From NCBI GenBank assembly GCA_944384855.1, contig CALWUY010000053.1:62001-126000 (forward strand): a stretch of 64,000 nt of DNA, read 5' to 3'. Numbering within the stretch: the stretch's first letter is position 1; the number at the start of each line of letters is the position of its first letter. The DNA is from an uncultured Clostridia bacterium (GTDB taxonomy: Bacteria; Bacillota; Clostridia; Oscillospirales; Acutalibacteraceae). Of this stretch, positions 48,335 to 56,495 are shown piece after piece. The notes beneath the pieces are model-generated. The model made no database searches. It saw nothing but the letters and a program-made list of their open reading frames with translations, and was not told the DNA's origin. The position numbers and the translations under genes are program-made.

Positions 48335-48949
48335 ATGTGGCAATATGAAAAAAAATTACAGTATCCTGTAAATATAAAAACTCCCAATCCCAAATATGCG
48401 CAGATAATAATAAGCCAGTACGGAGGACCTGACGGAGAGCTTGGTGCGTCGATGCGTTACCTGACTCAGCGATACAGCATGCCGTATAACGAAGTAAAGG
48501 GACTTCTTACAGATATAGGTACTGAAGAACTCGCGCATTTGGAAATGATATGCGCGATGGTTCACCAGCTGACAAGGAACTTATCTGAAAAGGAAATAAA
48601 AGACAGCGGATTTGACACCTACTTCGTAGATCATACCAATGCCGTATATCCCATTGCGGCATCAAGTCTGCCCTGGCGAGCCGAATATATACAGGCAAAA
48701 GGTGATATACTGGCAGATTTGCACGAGGACTTGGCGGCAGAGCAAAAAGCAAGGGTTACCTACGACAACCTTTTAAGGCTGATAGACGACCCTGACATTC
48801 TTGATCCTCTTAGATTTTTACGTCAGCGGGAAATAACTCATTACCAGCGTTTCGGCGAAGCGCTGAGACTTACAACCGATAAGCTCAACAGCAAAAATTT
48901 CTATGCCTATAATCCCGGTTTTGATTCAAAACCCTGCAATAAAAAGTAA
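48335..48949 (+). CDS. cotJC: CotJC, manganese-catalase-family spore coat protein
   Basis: A 204-residue ferritin-fold protein. Metal-ligand pattern includes TEELAHLEMICAMVHQ, then DLHEDLAAEQKARVTY, then REITHYQRFGEALR. These supply the Glu/His residues of a dimanganese site, so a peroxide-protective role at the spore surface is likely. Last gene of the cotJ operon. Confidence 0.92.
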   Translation: MWQYEKKLQYPVNIKTPNPKYAQIIISQYGGPDGELGASMRYLTQRYSMPYNEVKGLLTDIGTEELAHLEMICAMVHQLTRNLSEKEIKDSGFDTYFVDHTNAVYPIAASSLPWRAEYIQAKGDILADLHEDLAAEQKARVTYDNLLRLIDDPDILDPLRFLRQREITHYQRFGEALRLTTDKLNSKNFYAYNPGFDSKPCNKK

Positions 48950-48977
48950 AATATAAATATATTTATATAATAATTAC

Positions 48978-49000
48978 AGCCACCCGTTTTACGGGTGGCT
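48978..49000. repeat. GC-rich hairpin after cotJC
   Basis: A 10-bp stem AGCCACCCGT (48978-48987 with 48991-49000) and 3-nt loop, 28 bp past the cotJC stop. It can stop the cotJ transcript, but no T tract follows on the plus strand. Isolated hairpins of this look also mark the ends of IS200/IS605-type elements, so its identity is open. Confidence 0.6.
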
Positions 49001-49242
49001 TGTACAATGGCTATAAGCCCATAATGCAGCCCGCGTATCAAGGCACGGACTTTCTCTCTCGGTCTTGTGTATATTTCTTTGCCGTCACTCATTTAAGCCA
49101 GCTTCCAGCGGTTGTTTGCTTTCCAAGCAAACATATACAGGGAAAGATGATGCATTGGCAGATTTACGCGAAGATTTATCAGCTTATGACCGGATAGTAA
49201 AAAATCAATTTATAAAAGCAAAATTCGGCAAGCCGCTCATTG
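49001..49242. other. non-coding stretch with possible gene remnant
   Basis: No gene with a ribosome site is seen. One plus-strand frame near 49128-49190 reads GKDDALADLREDLSAYDR, which resembles DILADLHEDLAAEQK of the cotJC product just upstream. The DNA is also partly alike. It may be a decayed cotJC-like fragment or chance. Confidence 0.35.
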
Positions 49243-49301
49243 AAAAAAACGAACCCCCAATACCGTCTATTCTGAATTCAGAACAGACACTACCGGGGGT
49301 T
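49243..49301 (-). terminator. terminator of the CRISPR array transcript
   Basis: Read on the minus strand, a long hairpin with outer stem AACCCCC (49301-49295 with 49258-49252) and inner palindrome TTCTGAATTCAGAA is followed by seven Ts (49249-49243). It lies 40 bp beyond the last, degenerate repeat and would end the pre-crRNA. Confidence 0.8.
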
Positions 49302-49340
49302 ATGTTAATAAAAATATCTCAAATAAATGTTCTTTTTTTT

Positions 49341-49953
49341 TAATTACACTACTCTCAAACTCATTGCCGAGCGGAACTTCTCTGCCGACTGTTTAAGTCC
49401 CTTATAAAATTACACTACTCTCAAACTTCATCTGTTCAATCTCTTTCAATGCTTTTGTTTAAGTCCCTTATAAAATTACACTACTCTCAAACCAAGGTTA
49501 ACTTCTGTCATTACAATACCGGTTTAAGTCCCTTATAAAATTACACTACTCTCAAACATAGTTCTCGTATAATCTTTTTAGAAATTTGTTTAAGTCCCTT
49601 ATAAAATTACACTACTCTCAAACTCAGTCGGTATATGCAAGCACACGCAATGAGTTTAAGTCCCTTATAAAATTACACTACTCTCAAACAGTTTGCAGGT
49701 TTAGGCTGGAATTTGCTCCGTTTAAGTCCCTTATAAAATTACACTACTCTCAAACCTTGCATATGCCGTAACAATCGCTTGTAATGTTTAAGTCCCTTAT
49801 AAAATTACACTACTCTCAAACGCTACGTCCGGTATTCTTGTTCTTTCTGTAGTTTAAGTCCCTTATAAAATTACACTACTCTCAAACTAGGGATTGGCAT
49901 TATAATAACTATACATTGTTTAAGTCCCTTATAAAATTACACTACTCTCAAAC
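49341..49953 (-). CRISPR. type II-A CRISPR array, 9 spacers
   Basis: Nine identical 36-bp repeats (starts 49391, 49457, 49522, 49588, 49654, 49720, 49786, 49852 and 49918) plus one degenerate repeat at 49341-49360 enclose nine spacers, eight of 30 bp and one of 29. In the transcribed (minus) direction the repeat begins GTTTGAGAGTAGTGTAATTT and ends GGGACTTAAAC, typical of II-A. The degenerate copy keeps only the first ~19 bases, as expected at the leader-distal (oldest) end. Spacer origins cannot be read from the sequence. Confidence 0.97.
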
Positions 49954-50051
49954 CCTCAAATCAAAATTCAAGAAACAATACTACGAATTGCAGAAAGCAA
50001 TGTAACAGGACTTCATTTTATATTTTACAACACAAATATCAGCAAATCAAG
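49954..50051 (-). promoter_or_regulatory. CRISPR leader with integration anchor
   Basis: 98 AT-rich bases between the csn2 stop and the first repeat. On the minus strand the leader ends ATTTGAGG directly against the repeat. ATTTGAG is the leader-anchoring sequence used by type II-A Cas1-Cas2 in streptococci, here one base further from the repeat. The array may use this leader as promoter or be read through from the cas operon. Confidence 0.75.
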
Positions 50052-50717
50052 TCAAAATTCGCATAAATCATCATCTACTGTATATCTTTTTGTATTTTTT
50101 AATTTTATTTCTGATATATTTCCTAATAAAAGCACCTTAAAGTTATGCAGACAAACACTTTTGACAAATTCTTCTATATCCGAGTGGGAAAAATACGAGC
50201 GCATATTTATCATAATAAAAAGTCGGTCACGGTCAAGTTCCCTCACCAGTTCCATATAAGCAAATATTTTTTCAAGCGGACTCTTCTCACTTTCATCAAT
50301 TTCAGGCCCCAACGCACGGATAACCGGTCCTACCGCAAGCTTTTGACAATTTACCTCGAACGGGAAATCCTCCGCGATTCTGAAAATAAATTTTTCCAGT
50401 TCGCAGAGCAGTTCTGACGTTCTTGTGTAGTTTTCCGCAAGTATTGCCTTTTGTTCTAAAGCGGAATACAGCTTCGTAAGCAGGCTTTTCCTGTTTAACT
50501 GAAACGGCGAAAACTGAACCGTTAAATCCGCATATCTGCTGAATTCAACCGGATGGTCCGCTACGGAAAGTACACAGTCACCCGGCATACCTTCAGCCTG
50601 CATATACATACTATTTACCATTTCATAAAACATTTTTTTATTTTCAATTATCAACTCATTGACATATCCGCCGTCAAAAGAAAGAATATGATTCATACCG
50701 TTATATACAAGTTTCAT
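50052..50717 (-). CDS. csn2: type II-A adaptation protein Csn2
   Basis: A 221-residue protein of the short Csn2 group. Csn2 forms a tetrameric ring that slides on DNA ends and takes part in spacer acquisition; it defines subtype II-A. Characteristic stretches are the N-terminal LVYNGMNHILSFDGGYVNELIIENKKMFYEMV and the later LDRDRLFIMINMRSYFS and FKVLLLGN strands of a degenerate P-loop fold. It overlaps cas2 by 4 nt and is the last cas gene before the leader. Confidence 0.9.
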   Translation of the reverse strand: MKLVYNGMNHILSFDGGYVNELIIENKKMFYEMVNSMYMQAEGMPGDCVLSVADHPVEFSRYADLTVQFSPFQLNRKSLLTKLYSALEQKAILAENYTRTSELLCELEKFIFRIAEDFPFEVNCQKLAVGPVIRALGPEIDESEKSPLEKIFAYMELVRELDRDRLFIMINMRSYFSHSDIEEFVKSVCLHNFKVLLLGNISEIKLKNTKRYTVDDDLCEF

Positions 50718-51034
50718 AATATAATCAGCCTTTCGTCACTTTCCAATACTTCGCTGTAATGCTCGCCCGTAATATACTCCATCCCCGAAAATTGTTTTTC
50801 GGTGACCGTCAATACCTGAACTATTCCCTGACAAGGACGGTTCTTTCTTATAAGATTCACAACTGCCTGTCCTGCGCCCGGAGTTAAAAGCATACGGCAA
50901 TAAACCGATTCCTGCAGCATCAGAAATCCGTTTTTTATCAGCATCCGGCGAAATTTTCTATACTGTCGTCTGTCTTCAGCGGTTTCAGTAGGCAAATCAA
51001 AAAATACCAGTACTCTCATAAATCTGTAACTCAT
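50714..51034 (-). CDS. cas2: CRISPR-associated endoribonuclease Cas2
   Basis: A 106-residue ferredoxin-fold protein with the N-terminal MRVLVFFDLPTET (the conserved Asp) and FRRMLIKNGFLMLQESVYCR. It bridges two Cas1 dimers in the spacer-integration complex. It overlaps cas1 and csn2 by 4 nt each. Confidence 0.95.
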   Translation of the reverse strand: MSYRFMRVLVFFDLPTETAEDRRQYRKFRRMLIKNGFLMLQESVYCRMLLTPGAGQAVVNLIRKNRPCQGIVQVLTVTEKQFSGMEYITGEHYSEVLESDERLIIL

Positions 51035-51900
51035 AATGAATAAAATTGTATCAGCGACAGATCGCGCTCATTTAATGCATCAAAAATGCTTCTGCAATAA
51101 TATTTTATTGCATTGAGTACGGTCTGACGACTTTTGTTTATAATAACTGTGTCATTTAAAACATTAACTAACATATATTTTTCTTCGCTCGATAATTCTG
51201 AAAAAACCGAAGATTTTACCTTTCTGTCTATCAGTATACGGAACGGCTCCATCAAATCACAGCTGAAGTTAAAATGGTTAAACATATTTTCATGAAAAAT
51301 ACCAAGCTGCGTCAAATAGCCCTGGGCAGTAATCTCGCGGTTAAAAGCAGACAAAATAATACTGTATCCGTAATTAAGCGCCGCATTGACAATATTTTCT
51401 TCGCTTCTTGTGAAATCCATACCGAACAGCGCATTAAAATATACCTTCGCTGCGTGCCCCTCACGGTTCGTTGCATCGTGAGGGGTGATTTCACATAGAT
51501 ACGACCTAAGCAGCTCTGCCTCGTCGTCATGGCGCAAATCTTTTAAAAAATCTGCCTGTTTACGTATCTTTTCTGCTACAATATCCGCCCATACTGCTCC
51601 CTTGATATCATCAGACCAAGAAATCTGAGCTCGGATTTTCCGGGAACTGTCATACGAATTATAGTAGGGTACCAACTCAGCGTTCGGCGTTCGCTTTGCG
51701 TCGCAAAAAATTACCCGTATTTTCTTTTCCGTCAAAGCCTCAAGCAGACATCCCGTTATTGACACCGCGGGATTTTCAATGAGCAGTACGGCAATTTCAT
51801 CAAGAAACACCTTTTTGGTTTCCTCGGCACGAACCACCATAAAACCCATTTTATAATCCAGCTTACAGCGTGACGTAATTATAACAGTCCGCCAGCTCAT
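51031..51900 (-). CDS. cas1: CRISPR integrase Cas1
   Basis: A 289-residue type II Cas1. Metal-binding residues are visible in ATNREGHAAKVYF (Glu), GIFHENMFN (His) and FSCDLMEPFR (Asp, Glu). It inserts new spacers at the leader end together with Cas2. It overlaps the cas9 stop by 4 nt (ATGA). Confidence 0.96.
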   Translation of the reverse strand: MSWRTVIITSRCKLDYKMGFMVVRAEETKKVFLDEIAVLLIENPAVSITGCLLEALTEKKIRVIFCDAKRTPNAELVPYYNSYDSSRKIRAQISWSDDIKGAVWADIVAEKIRKQADFLKDLRHDDEAELLRSYLCEITPHDATNREGHAAKVYFNALFGMDFTRSEENIVNAALNYGYSIILSAFNREITAQGYLTQLGIFHENMFNHFNFSCDLMEPFRILIDRKVKSSVFSELSSEEKYMLVNVLNDTVIINKSRQTVLNAIKYYCRSIFDALNERDLSLIQFYSL

Positions 51901-54900
51901 AACAAATCAAGCAGGTTTCCGGAAACCTTTTCAAAAAGTCCCGACGCGGAAGAATCGACAATGCGTACATCGGTATAATTTTTCTTCCAGTTTGACAAAC
52001 TTGAAGACAATGCGGTAACACCGGCAGACACAACTCCTCCGATTGCGGAAAGGTCAGCTTTAACTGCTCTGCCGAACAGTCCCTGAATTGCAAGCAAAAC
52101 AGTTACCTGATTATCAGGAGACAGTGTCTCAAACTTTTCTCTTCCCTTAACGATAGTATCGCAGGGATTTGCCGGACGATACTTATAAGGTGCAGCCTGA
52201 AGTTTTTCAATATAATGGTCATACAAAGCCAAATTTTTTTCTGCCGTTATACCGTCATATTTTTCGCTGAATATTATATTGGGGTTTTTCTTCTTTTTAT
52301 TAGCAAATGATTCCAGTCGCTTTACATAGTTTTCATTTTCCCGCGAAGTCTTAAAGGATGTCAGGCAGGAAACACCGATTTGTCTTCCTCCACCTGATTT
52401 TCCGGTTACACAAACACGCAATCCGTTTAAAGAAAGAACTGTATTTATTTTAATTATTCTTCTGTCAAGCAAAAATTCAATAGAATCCACAGGTTTTTTC
52501 AAAATTGCCGATACTGTTGATTTCGCATATTCCGCTGCAAAGGTGTTGTCGTCTATAAACTTATCTGCATACAAAAGTTCAACCGGCATTATCATAATAT
52601 CCTGCTTTTTCGCAATTTTATATTTCACCAAAACAAAAAACGTTGCGGTTGATTTATTATATCCTCCGTAAATTTCCGTGGGCCTGCCTTTTTTTATAGG
52701 CACTAACCCCGGCGCCGCTTTTACAGGCATTTGGTCAAAAAATCCACCTTTTCTGCAAAATGCATATTTTGTCAAATGGGCCGTATTTTTTCCTGCAATC
52801 TCAACCACACGGTCTTTATCGGCAGCACCGTTCCATACAATTTTTTTGTCACATGATATTGAATGAGTAAATACAACTTCCGGTTTTACATTATTGCTAC
52901 TGTCTGCACGCCAGAATTGTCTGCTGAATTTAGAATACCAGACATTGCCTACAGCAATATTCAAATACGCATCTTTTGCATGATGCAGATCGTTGACCTG
53001 ACGCGATTTCAGCAAATTGAATCCCTTGCGGAAATCAGAAACCAGTCCCGCTTTCACATATATTATTTCTGTATCGGGATACAACTCTTTCAAAAGCGTC
53101 GCTACGGCCTTTGTAGACTGACGTGTTTCGACAAGCTGCCGGTTAATAAATTCAAATTTCTCATCATCTGTGAATCCGGTAGTACGTGTCAATCTCTTAT
53201 ATTTTTCATCACTGAGCAACTTCAATTTATTTAATTGCAGCCAATAATTGTTCATTTTACGCTGAATTTCCGGATTAATAGGAAACATATCACTCTTATC
53301 GCCGTTAGCTTTTGAATCTACAAGTATCAGGTTATTTATAATACTGTCATCTTTAACAAAGCTGCGCGGATATATATGTTCTATATTATACGTTCCGTCA
53401 CCTGAAATTACGGATTCAATATCTATGCTTTTACCTGTGTATAAGCACTTTCCAAGCTGAATAAAATACAGAAACAGTTTATCGCTTTGAAGCCTGTTAT
53501 GCGCTGTGTCGCCCCATTCCTGTAATTGCAGGCTTAAATGCCGAACCTCTTCGGTATCAATCTTCTCGTATAATTCTTCAAGCTGAGCAAGTCTGGTTTT
53601 TGTACGGCCTATTTTTTGCTCTTCTTTGTCTCCCCTTGCCATTTCAATAAAAATTCTTTCCGGATCGCATCCCTGTACTTTTACTATGTCTTTCAAAATA
53701 TCAAGAGTACGTATTATCGGGCGCTTTACCGAGTTTGATATATACATCTCATTAAGTCTTTCAGAAATGTTTTTCGGATTTTGTATATAATATTCTTTCA
53801 CAATTTCATTTATTTTTTCTCTAAAGGTAAACTTATCAGACAGCAACTGCATTAAATTGCAATTAGTTTCCCACATGGCACGTATAACAGTAAATGTTTC
53901 GCCGGTATCTTTGTTTACCCCTTCTATTCCGCACAATAACTTTTTCGAAAGTCTTCCGAAATCTTTGAATTTCAAGTTGGAAATATATTTTATTTCCGTT
54001 TCCGGAAGATTAGAATATTCCCTGCGAAGCCAGTTCATAAATCTGGTCTTATCCTCAGAGTATGTTGCTCTTCTTATAATTGATTCAACATCCGAATATG
54101 TCAGCAATCCTCTGTTCAAAAGATTTTTAAATTGTATAAAAGAATTAAGGGATGATTTTAAGGTAATATCAATTCCGCTGACAATATCGCTTTCTTCCAT
54201 AATGCCGTTCGATATCAGGTAATCCTTAATCGCTCTGAGCGTGACTTTTTTGCTGCGCATAAAAACATTGTCATAAATACTTTGCTTTACCTCAACAGGT
54301 ATATCATGACTGTTGATTTTTATATTATTTATTTCATTCAATACCTCAAATGCGCTGTAAATCAATGAGTTTTTGGGTAAAACATCCTCATTCGGCAAAT
54401 AAGTACAGGAATTGGTCATACGCGATATAAAAGCATTCTCGCTTTTATCAAGATCCACCTTATCCTCAAAATTCCACGGATAAATTTTGCCTTCCGCTTT
54501 GCGTACCATCCAATGATTTAGTTTCGGATCACTTTTTTCTTTCAACGGTCCTACATAATACGGAACCCTATACTCAAACACTGACAAAATCTTTTCTGCG
54601 CCTGTTATACCGTCAGCGTCCTGTTCTTTTAAAAACGGTATATAATCTTTTGCATTTTCAAGAATCCTGTTCAGTTCGTACCAATAAAGCTGATAAGGAA
54701 TAACACGATTATCGTTATCTACCTGCTTTGGCATAAAATCAAATATTTCAAGACGGGAGATTATATCATTATATACCGCATAGTCATTCGAGTCCGGCGT
54801 TATAGATTTCATAACAGCAAGGACGTATTTACAGAAATCCTCTTTGCCTGCTGATTTTTTAACTTTGTTCTTATCGTTTGATGTCTTATTTTTTCCTATG

Positions 54901-55982
54901 TATGCAACATAATTGTTAGCGATTGTTTCAGAGCGAAAAATATTTTTATACTGCTTCGGAGCATATTTTTTGATAAACTGCTTTAAAAACATCAAGTCAC
55001 TTTTATGCTGCCTATAAGTCTCAACTTTAGCTTCTGATACTGACGGCATTCCTTTAAGTACATCAACTAATACCGACCAATCATAAACCGCTTTTAATGC
55101 TGAAATCAGTCCCGCATCGTCACCGATGTTTAGCATTACAGCATAAAGTCTCTCATCTTCCATATTGAGTGCAACAGATTTTTCCTCAAGTTTCGCATAC
55201 TCGTCCTTACCGAAAAGTTCCTTCAATCCGGCCTTTCCTCCGCATAGCAGCTTTAAAACAAGATCATAGTTATACTCATACTGTTCATTAATCTCCTTAG
55301 GAGCTTTTTCAGTACCAAACAGCGCTTTTGCCAATTCTTTTGTTTTCTTGACTATACCGGTTTTATGTTTCAATGCACTTTGAACGGCTTCTAAATCGAT
55401 ATCCTCTTTCCACGGAAGTGCATATTCATCGTGTCTGATAAAATCAACAAGCTGATCGTACACAGCCTGAAAGTCTGTAACTGCATCAATGTTATTTTTA
55501 TCCACTTCGTTGAGGAAGTGCCCTCTGTGTGCAACAAGCCACGCACATGCAAGATATACAAGCCTTACATCGTGACATTCTGTACTCTCCATTAATTCCG
55601 CAATGAGGTGATGAATGGTCGGATACTTATCGGTGTATTCCTTTTGCATTTTATATGTATCAAAAATTCTTACTTTTTCTTCATCGGTTTCAGGATAAAG
55701 ATAGCTTTCTTTTATCCTCTTGAAAAAACCGCTATCTATTTTGCCGATTTCACCGGCAAATAATTCCATAACCAAACTGACTCTTTCCTGTCTGCGGTCA
55801 AGTCTCCTGCGCGCCGAACGGAAGCCCCTTCTTTCAACAGCAAGTTGCGCCTCGTCGAAAAGTGTTGCTCCCCACATACTTTCGCCTTTGAATTTGCATA
55901 AATTATAATTTTCGTCTGTTACCGCATATCCCACCGAATCAGTTCCGATGTCAAGGCCTACATAATAATTTTTATTTTTCAT
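51897..55982 (-). CDS. cas9: CRISPR effector nuclease Cas9 (type II-A)
   Basis: A 1361-residue RNA-guided nuclease. RuvC residues are D11 (GLDIGTDSVGYAV), E780 (FIEMARGDKEEQ), H1001 and D1004 (HHAKDAYLNIAV). The HNH domain has H869 in NIEHIYPRSF and N893. The residue before the HNH histidine is Glu rather than the Asp of S. pyogenes Cas9. The arginine-rich bridge helix lies at about 53-72. All catalytic residues are intact, so the enzyme should be active. The C-terminal PAM-interacting region has no recognisable RxR pair like that of the S. pyogenes enzyme, so the PAM is unknown. Operon order is cas9-cas1-cas2-csn2. AAAGGAG lies before the ATG, within the divergent tracrRNA promoter. A cas9 promoter was not clearly located. 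Confidence 0.97.
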   Translation of the reverse strand: MKNKNYYVGLDIGTDSVGYAVTDENYNLCKFKGESMWGATLFDEAQLAVERRGFRSARRRLDRRQERVSLVMELFAGEIGKIDSGFFKRIKESYLYPETDEEKVRIFDTYKMQKEYTDKYPTIHHLIAELMESTECHDVRLVYLACAWLVAHRGHFLNEVDKNNIDAVTDFQAVYDQLVDFIRHDEYALPWKEDIDLEAVQSALKHKTGIVKKTKELAKALFGTEKAPKEINEQYEYNYDLVLKLLCGGKAGLKELFGKDEYAKLEEKSVALNMEDERLYAVMLNIGDDAGLISALKAVYDWSVLVDVLKGMPSVSEAKVETYRQHKSDLMFLKQFIKKYAPKQYKNIFRSETIANNYVAYIGKNKTSNDKNKVKKSAGKEDFCKYVLAVMKSITPDSNDYAVYNDIISRLEIFDFMPKQVDNDNRVIPYQLYWYELNRILENAKDYIPFLKEQDADGITGAEKILSVFEYRVPYYVGPLKEKSDPKLNHWMVRKAEGKIYPWNFEDKVDLDKSENAFISRMTNSCTYLPNEDVLPKNSLIYSAFEVLNEINNIKINSHDIPVEVKQSIYDNVFMRSKKVTLRAIKDYLISNGIMEESDIVSGIDITLKSSLNSFIQFKNLLNRGLLTYSDVESIIRRATYSEDKTRFMNWLRREYSNLPETEIKYISNLKFKDFGRLSKKLLCGIEGVNKDTGETFTVIRAMWETNCNLMQLLSDKFTFREKINEIVKEYYIQNPKNISERLNEMYISNSVKRPIIRTLDILKDIVKVQGCDPERIFIEMARGDKEEQKIGRTKTRLAQLEELYEKIDTEEVRHLSLQLQEWGDTAHNRLQSDKLFLYFIQLGKCLYTGKSIDIESVISGDGTYNIEHIYPRSFVKDDSIINNLILVDSKANGDKSDMFPINPEIQRKMNNYWLQLNKLKLLSDEKYKRLTRTTGFTDDEKFEFINRQLVETRQSTKAVATLLKELYPDTEIIYVKAGLVSDFRKGFNLLKSRQVNDLHHAKDAYLNIAVGNVWYSKFSRQFWRADSSNNVKPEVVFTHSISCDKKIVWNGAADKDRVVEIAGKNTAHLTKYAFCRKGGFFDQMPVKAAPGLVPIKKGRPTEIYGGYNKSTATFFVLVKYKIAKKQDIMIMPVELLYADKFIDDNTFAAEYAKSTVSAILKKPVDSIEFLLDRRIIKINTVLSLNGLRVCVTGKSGGGRQIGVSCLTSFKTSRENENYVKRLESFANKKKKNPNIIFSEKYDGITAEKNLALYDHYIEKLQAAPYKYRPANPCDTIVKGREKFETLSPDNQVTVLLAIQGLFGRAVKADLSAIGGVVSAGVTALSSSLSNWKKNYTDVRIVDSSASGLFEKVSGNLLDLL

Positions 55983-55983
55983 A

Positions 55984-56012
55984 TTGACAAAAACTCCTTT
56001 CTGATTTATAAT
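55984..56012 (+). promoter_or_regulatory. consensus promoter of the tracrRNA
   Basis: TTGACA (55984-55989), a 17-bp spacer and TATAAT (56007-56012): a perfect match. The -35 begins two bases from the cas9 start codon on the opposite strand, and the spacer contains the cas9 ribosome site (AAAGGAG on the minus strand). Transcription should start near 56019. Confidence 0.88.
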
Positions 56013-56018
56013 TACAGT

Positions 56019-56134
56019 GTAGTTTATATCCCTTATAAATTACACTACGAGTTCAAATAAAAGATTTCTCAAAACGTCGGCTTTGCCGATAGCACAGTGT
56101 GTGCATTTAACAGACCTCTTCGGAGGTCTTTTTT
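56019..56134 (+). ncRNA. tracrRNA
   Basis: About 115 nt. The anti-repeat (about 56029-56058) pairs with the CRISPR repeat through TCCCTTATAAA, TTACACTAC and TCAAA. There is a one-base deletion, and a GAGT/TCT mismatch forms the expected bulge. Next is a nexus hairpin TCGGC-TTT-GCCGA (56077-56089), a linker, and a terminator hairpin. Bases 56016-56028 are nearly complementary to 56034-56046, so the 5' end can fold onto the anti-repeat itself. Location next to cas9 on the opposite strand and the matching anti-repeat make the call firm; the exact 5' end is inferred from the promoter. Confidence 0.9.
56112..56134 (+). terminator. tracrRNA terminator hairpin
   Basis: AGACCTC-TTCG-GAGGTCT (stem 56112-56118 with 56123-56129) running into six Ts. 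It also forms the last structural hairpin of the tracrRNA. Confidence 0.93.
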
Positions 56135-56430
56135 ATTGCATACATAAATTATTTATTATTAAATCAACAGTCGCATGTCAGCCTGATTATTATAAAGATT
56201 GAAATCAAATATAATATTATAATCATTATACTATAACCAATGTCCAATAAAAAGGACTTTTGTGTACGGCTCCGGTATTTATAATCATTAGTACACAAAT
56301 ATAATTTACCATTTTTTTCGTATAACTTCAATTCTTATCACGAATTTATTTTGAAATATAATACTTTATCACTTTTCAAGTGTTTGATAGTATATTATAA
56401 AAATAATATTTTTTTATATTTATATAATGC
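56135..56430. other. AT-rich gap upstream of tracrRNA/cas9, no gene seen
   Basis: Nearly 300 bp with no credible open frame. It contains several TATAAT-like hexamers on the minus strand but no good -35 partner, and one 9-bp inverted repeat, TTTGTGTAC (56259-56267) with its complement at 56291-56299. The cas operon promoter may lie here or within the tracrRNA region. Confidence 0.5.
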
Positions 56431-56458
56431 AAAAAACCACCGGTCACTCCGGTGGTTT
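56431..56458 (-). terminator. terminator of the rluB-region operon
   Basis: On the minus strand a 10-bp stem AAACCACCGG (56434-56443 with 56449-56458) and 5-nt loop, followed by six Ts. It lies about 37 bp after the stop of the small acetyltransferase-like gene. Confidence 0.9.
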
Positions 56459-56495
56459 AATTTAATTGTTAAACTTTTTTTATCATTATTCGTAT

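Noticed and set aside
48907-49092. Small minus-strand frame opposite the cotJC end
   Set aside because: Runs through a hairpin and the cotJC 3' end, with no ribosome site or known similarity.
49586-49771. Open frame encoding a repetitive peptide (FKSLIKLHYSQT repeated)
   Set aside because: It is a translation of the CRISPR repeats and spacers, not a gene.
56135-56430. A consensus cas9 promoter on the minus strand
   Set aside because: Several TATAAT-like hexamers exist, but the nearest TTGGAC or TTGATT boxes have spacings of 11, 15 or 20 bp, so no promoter was called.
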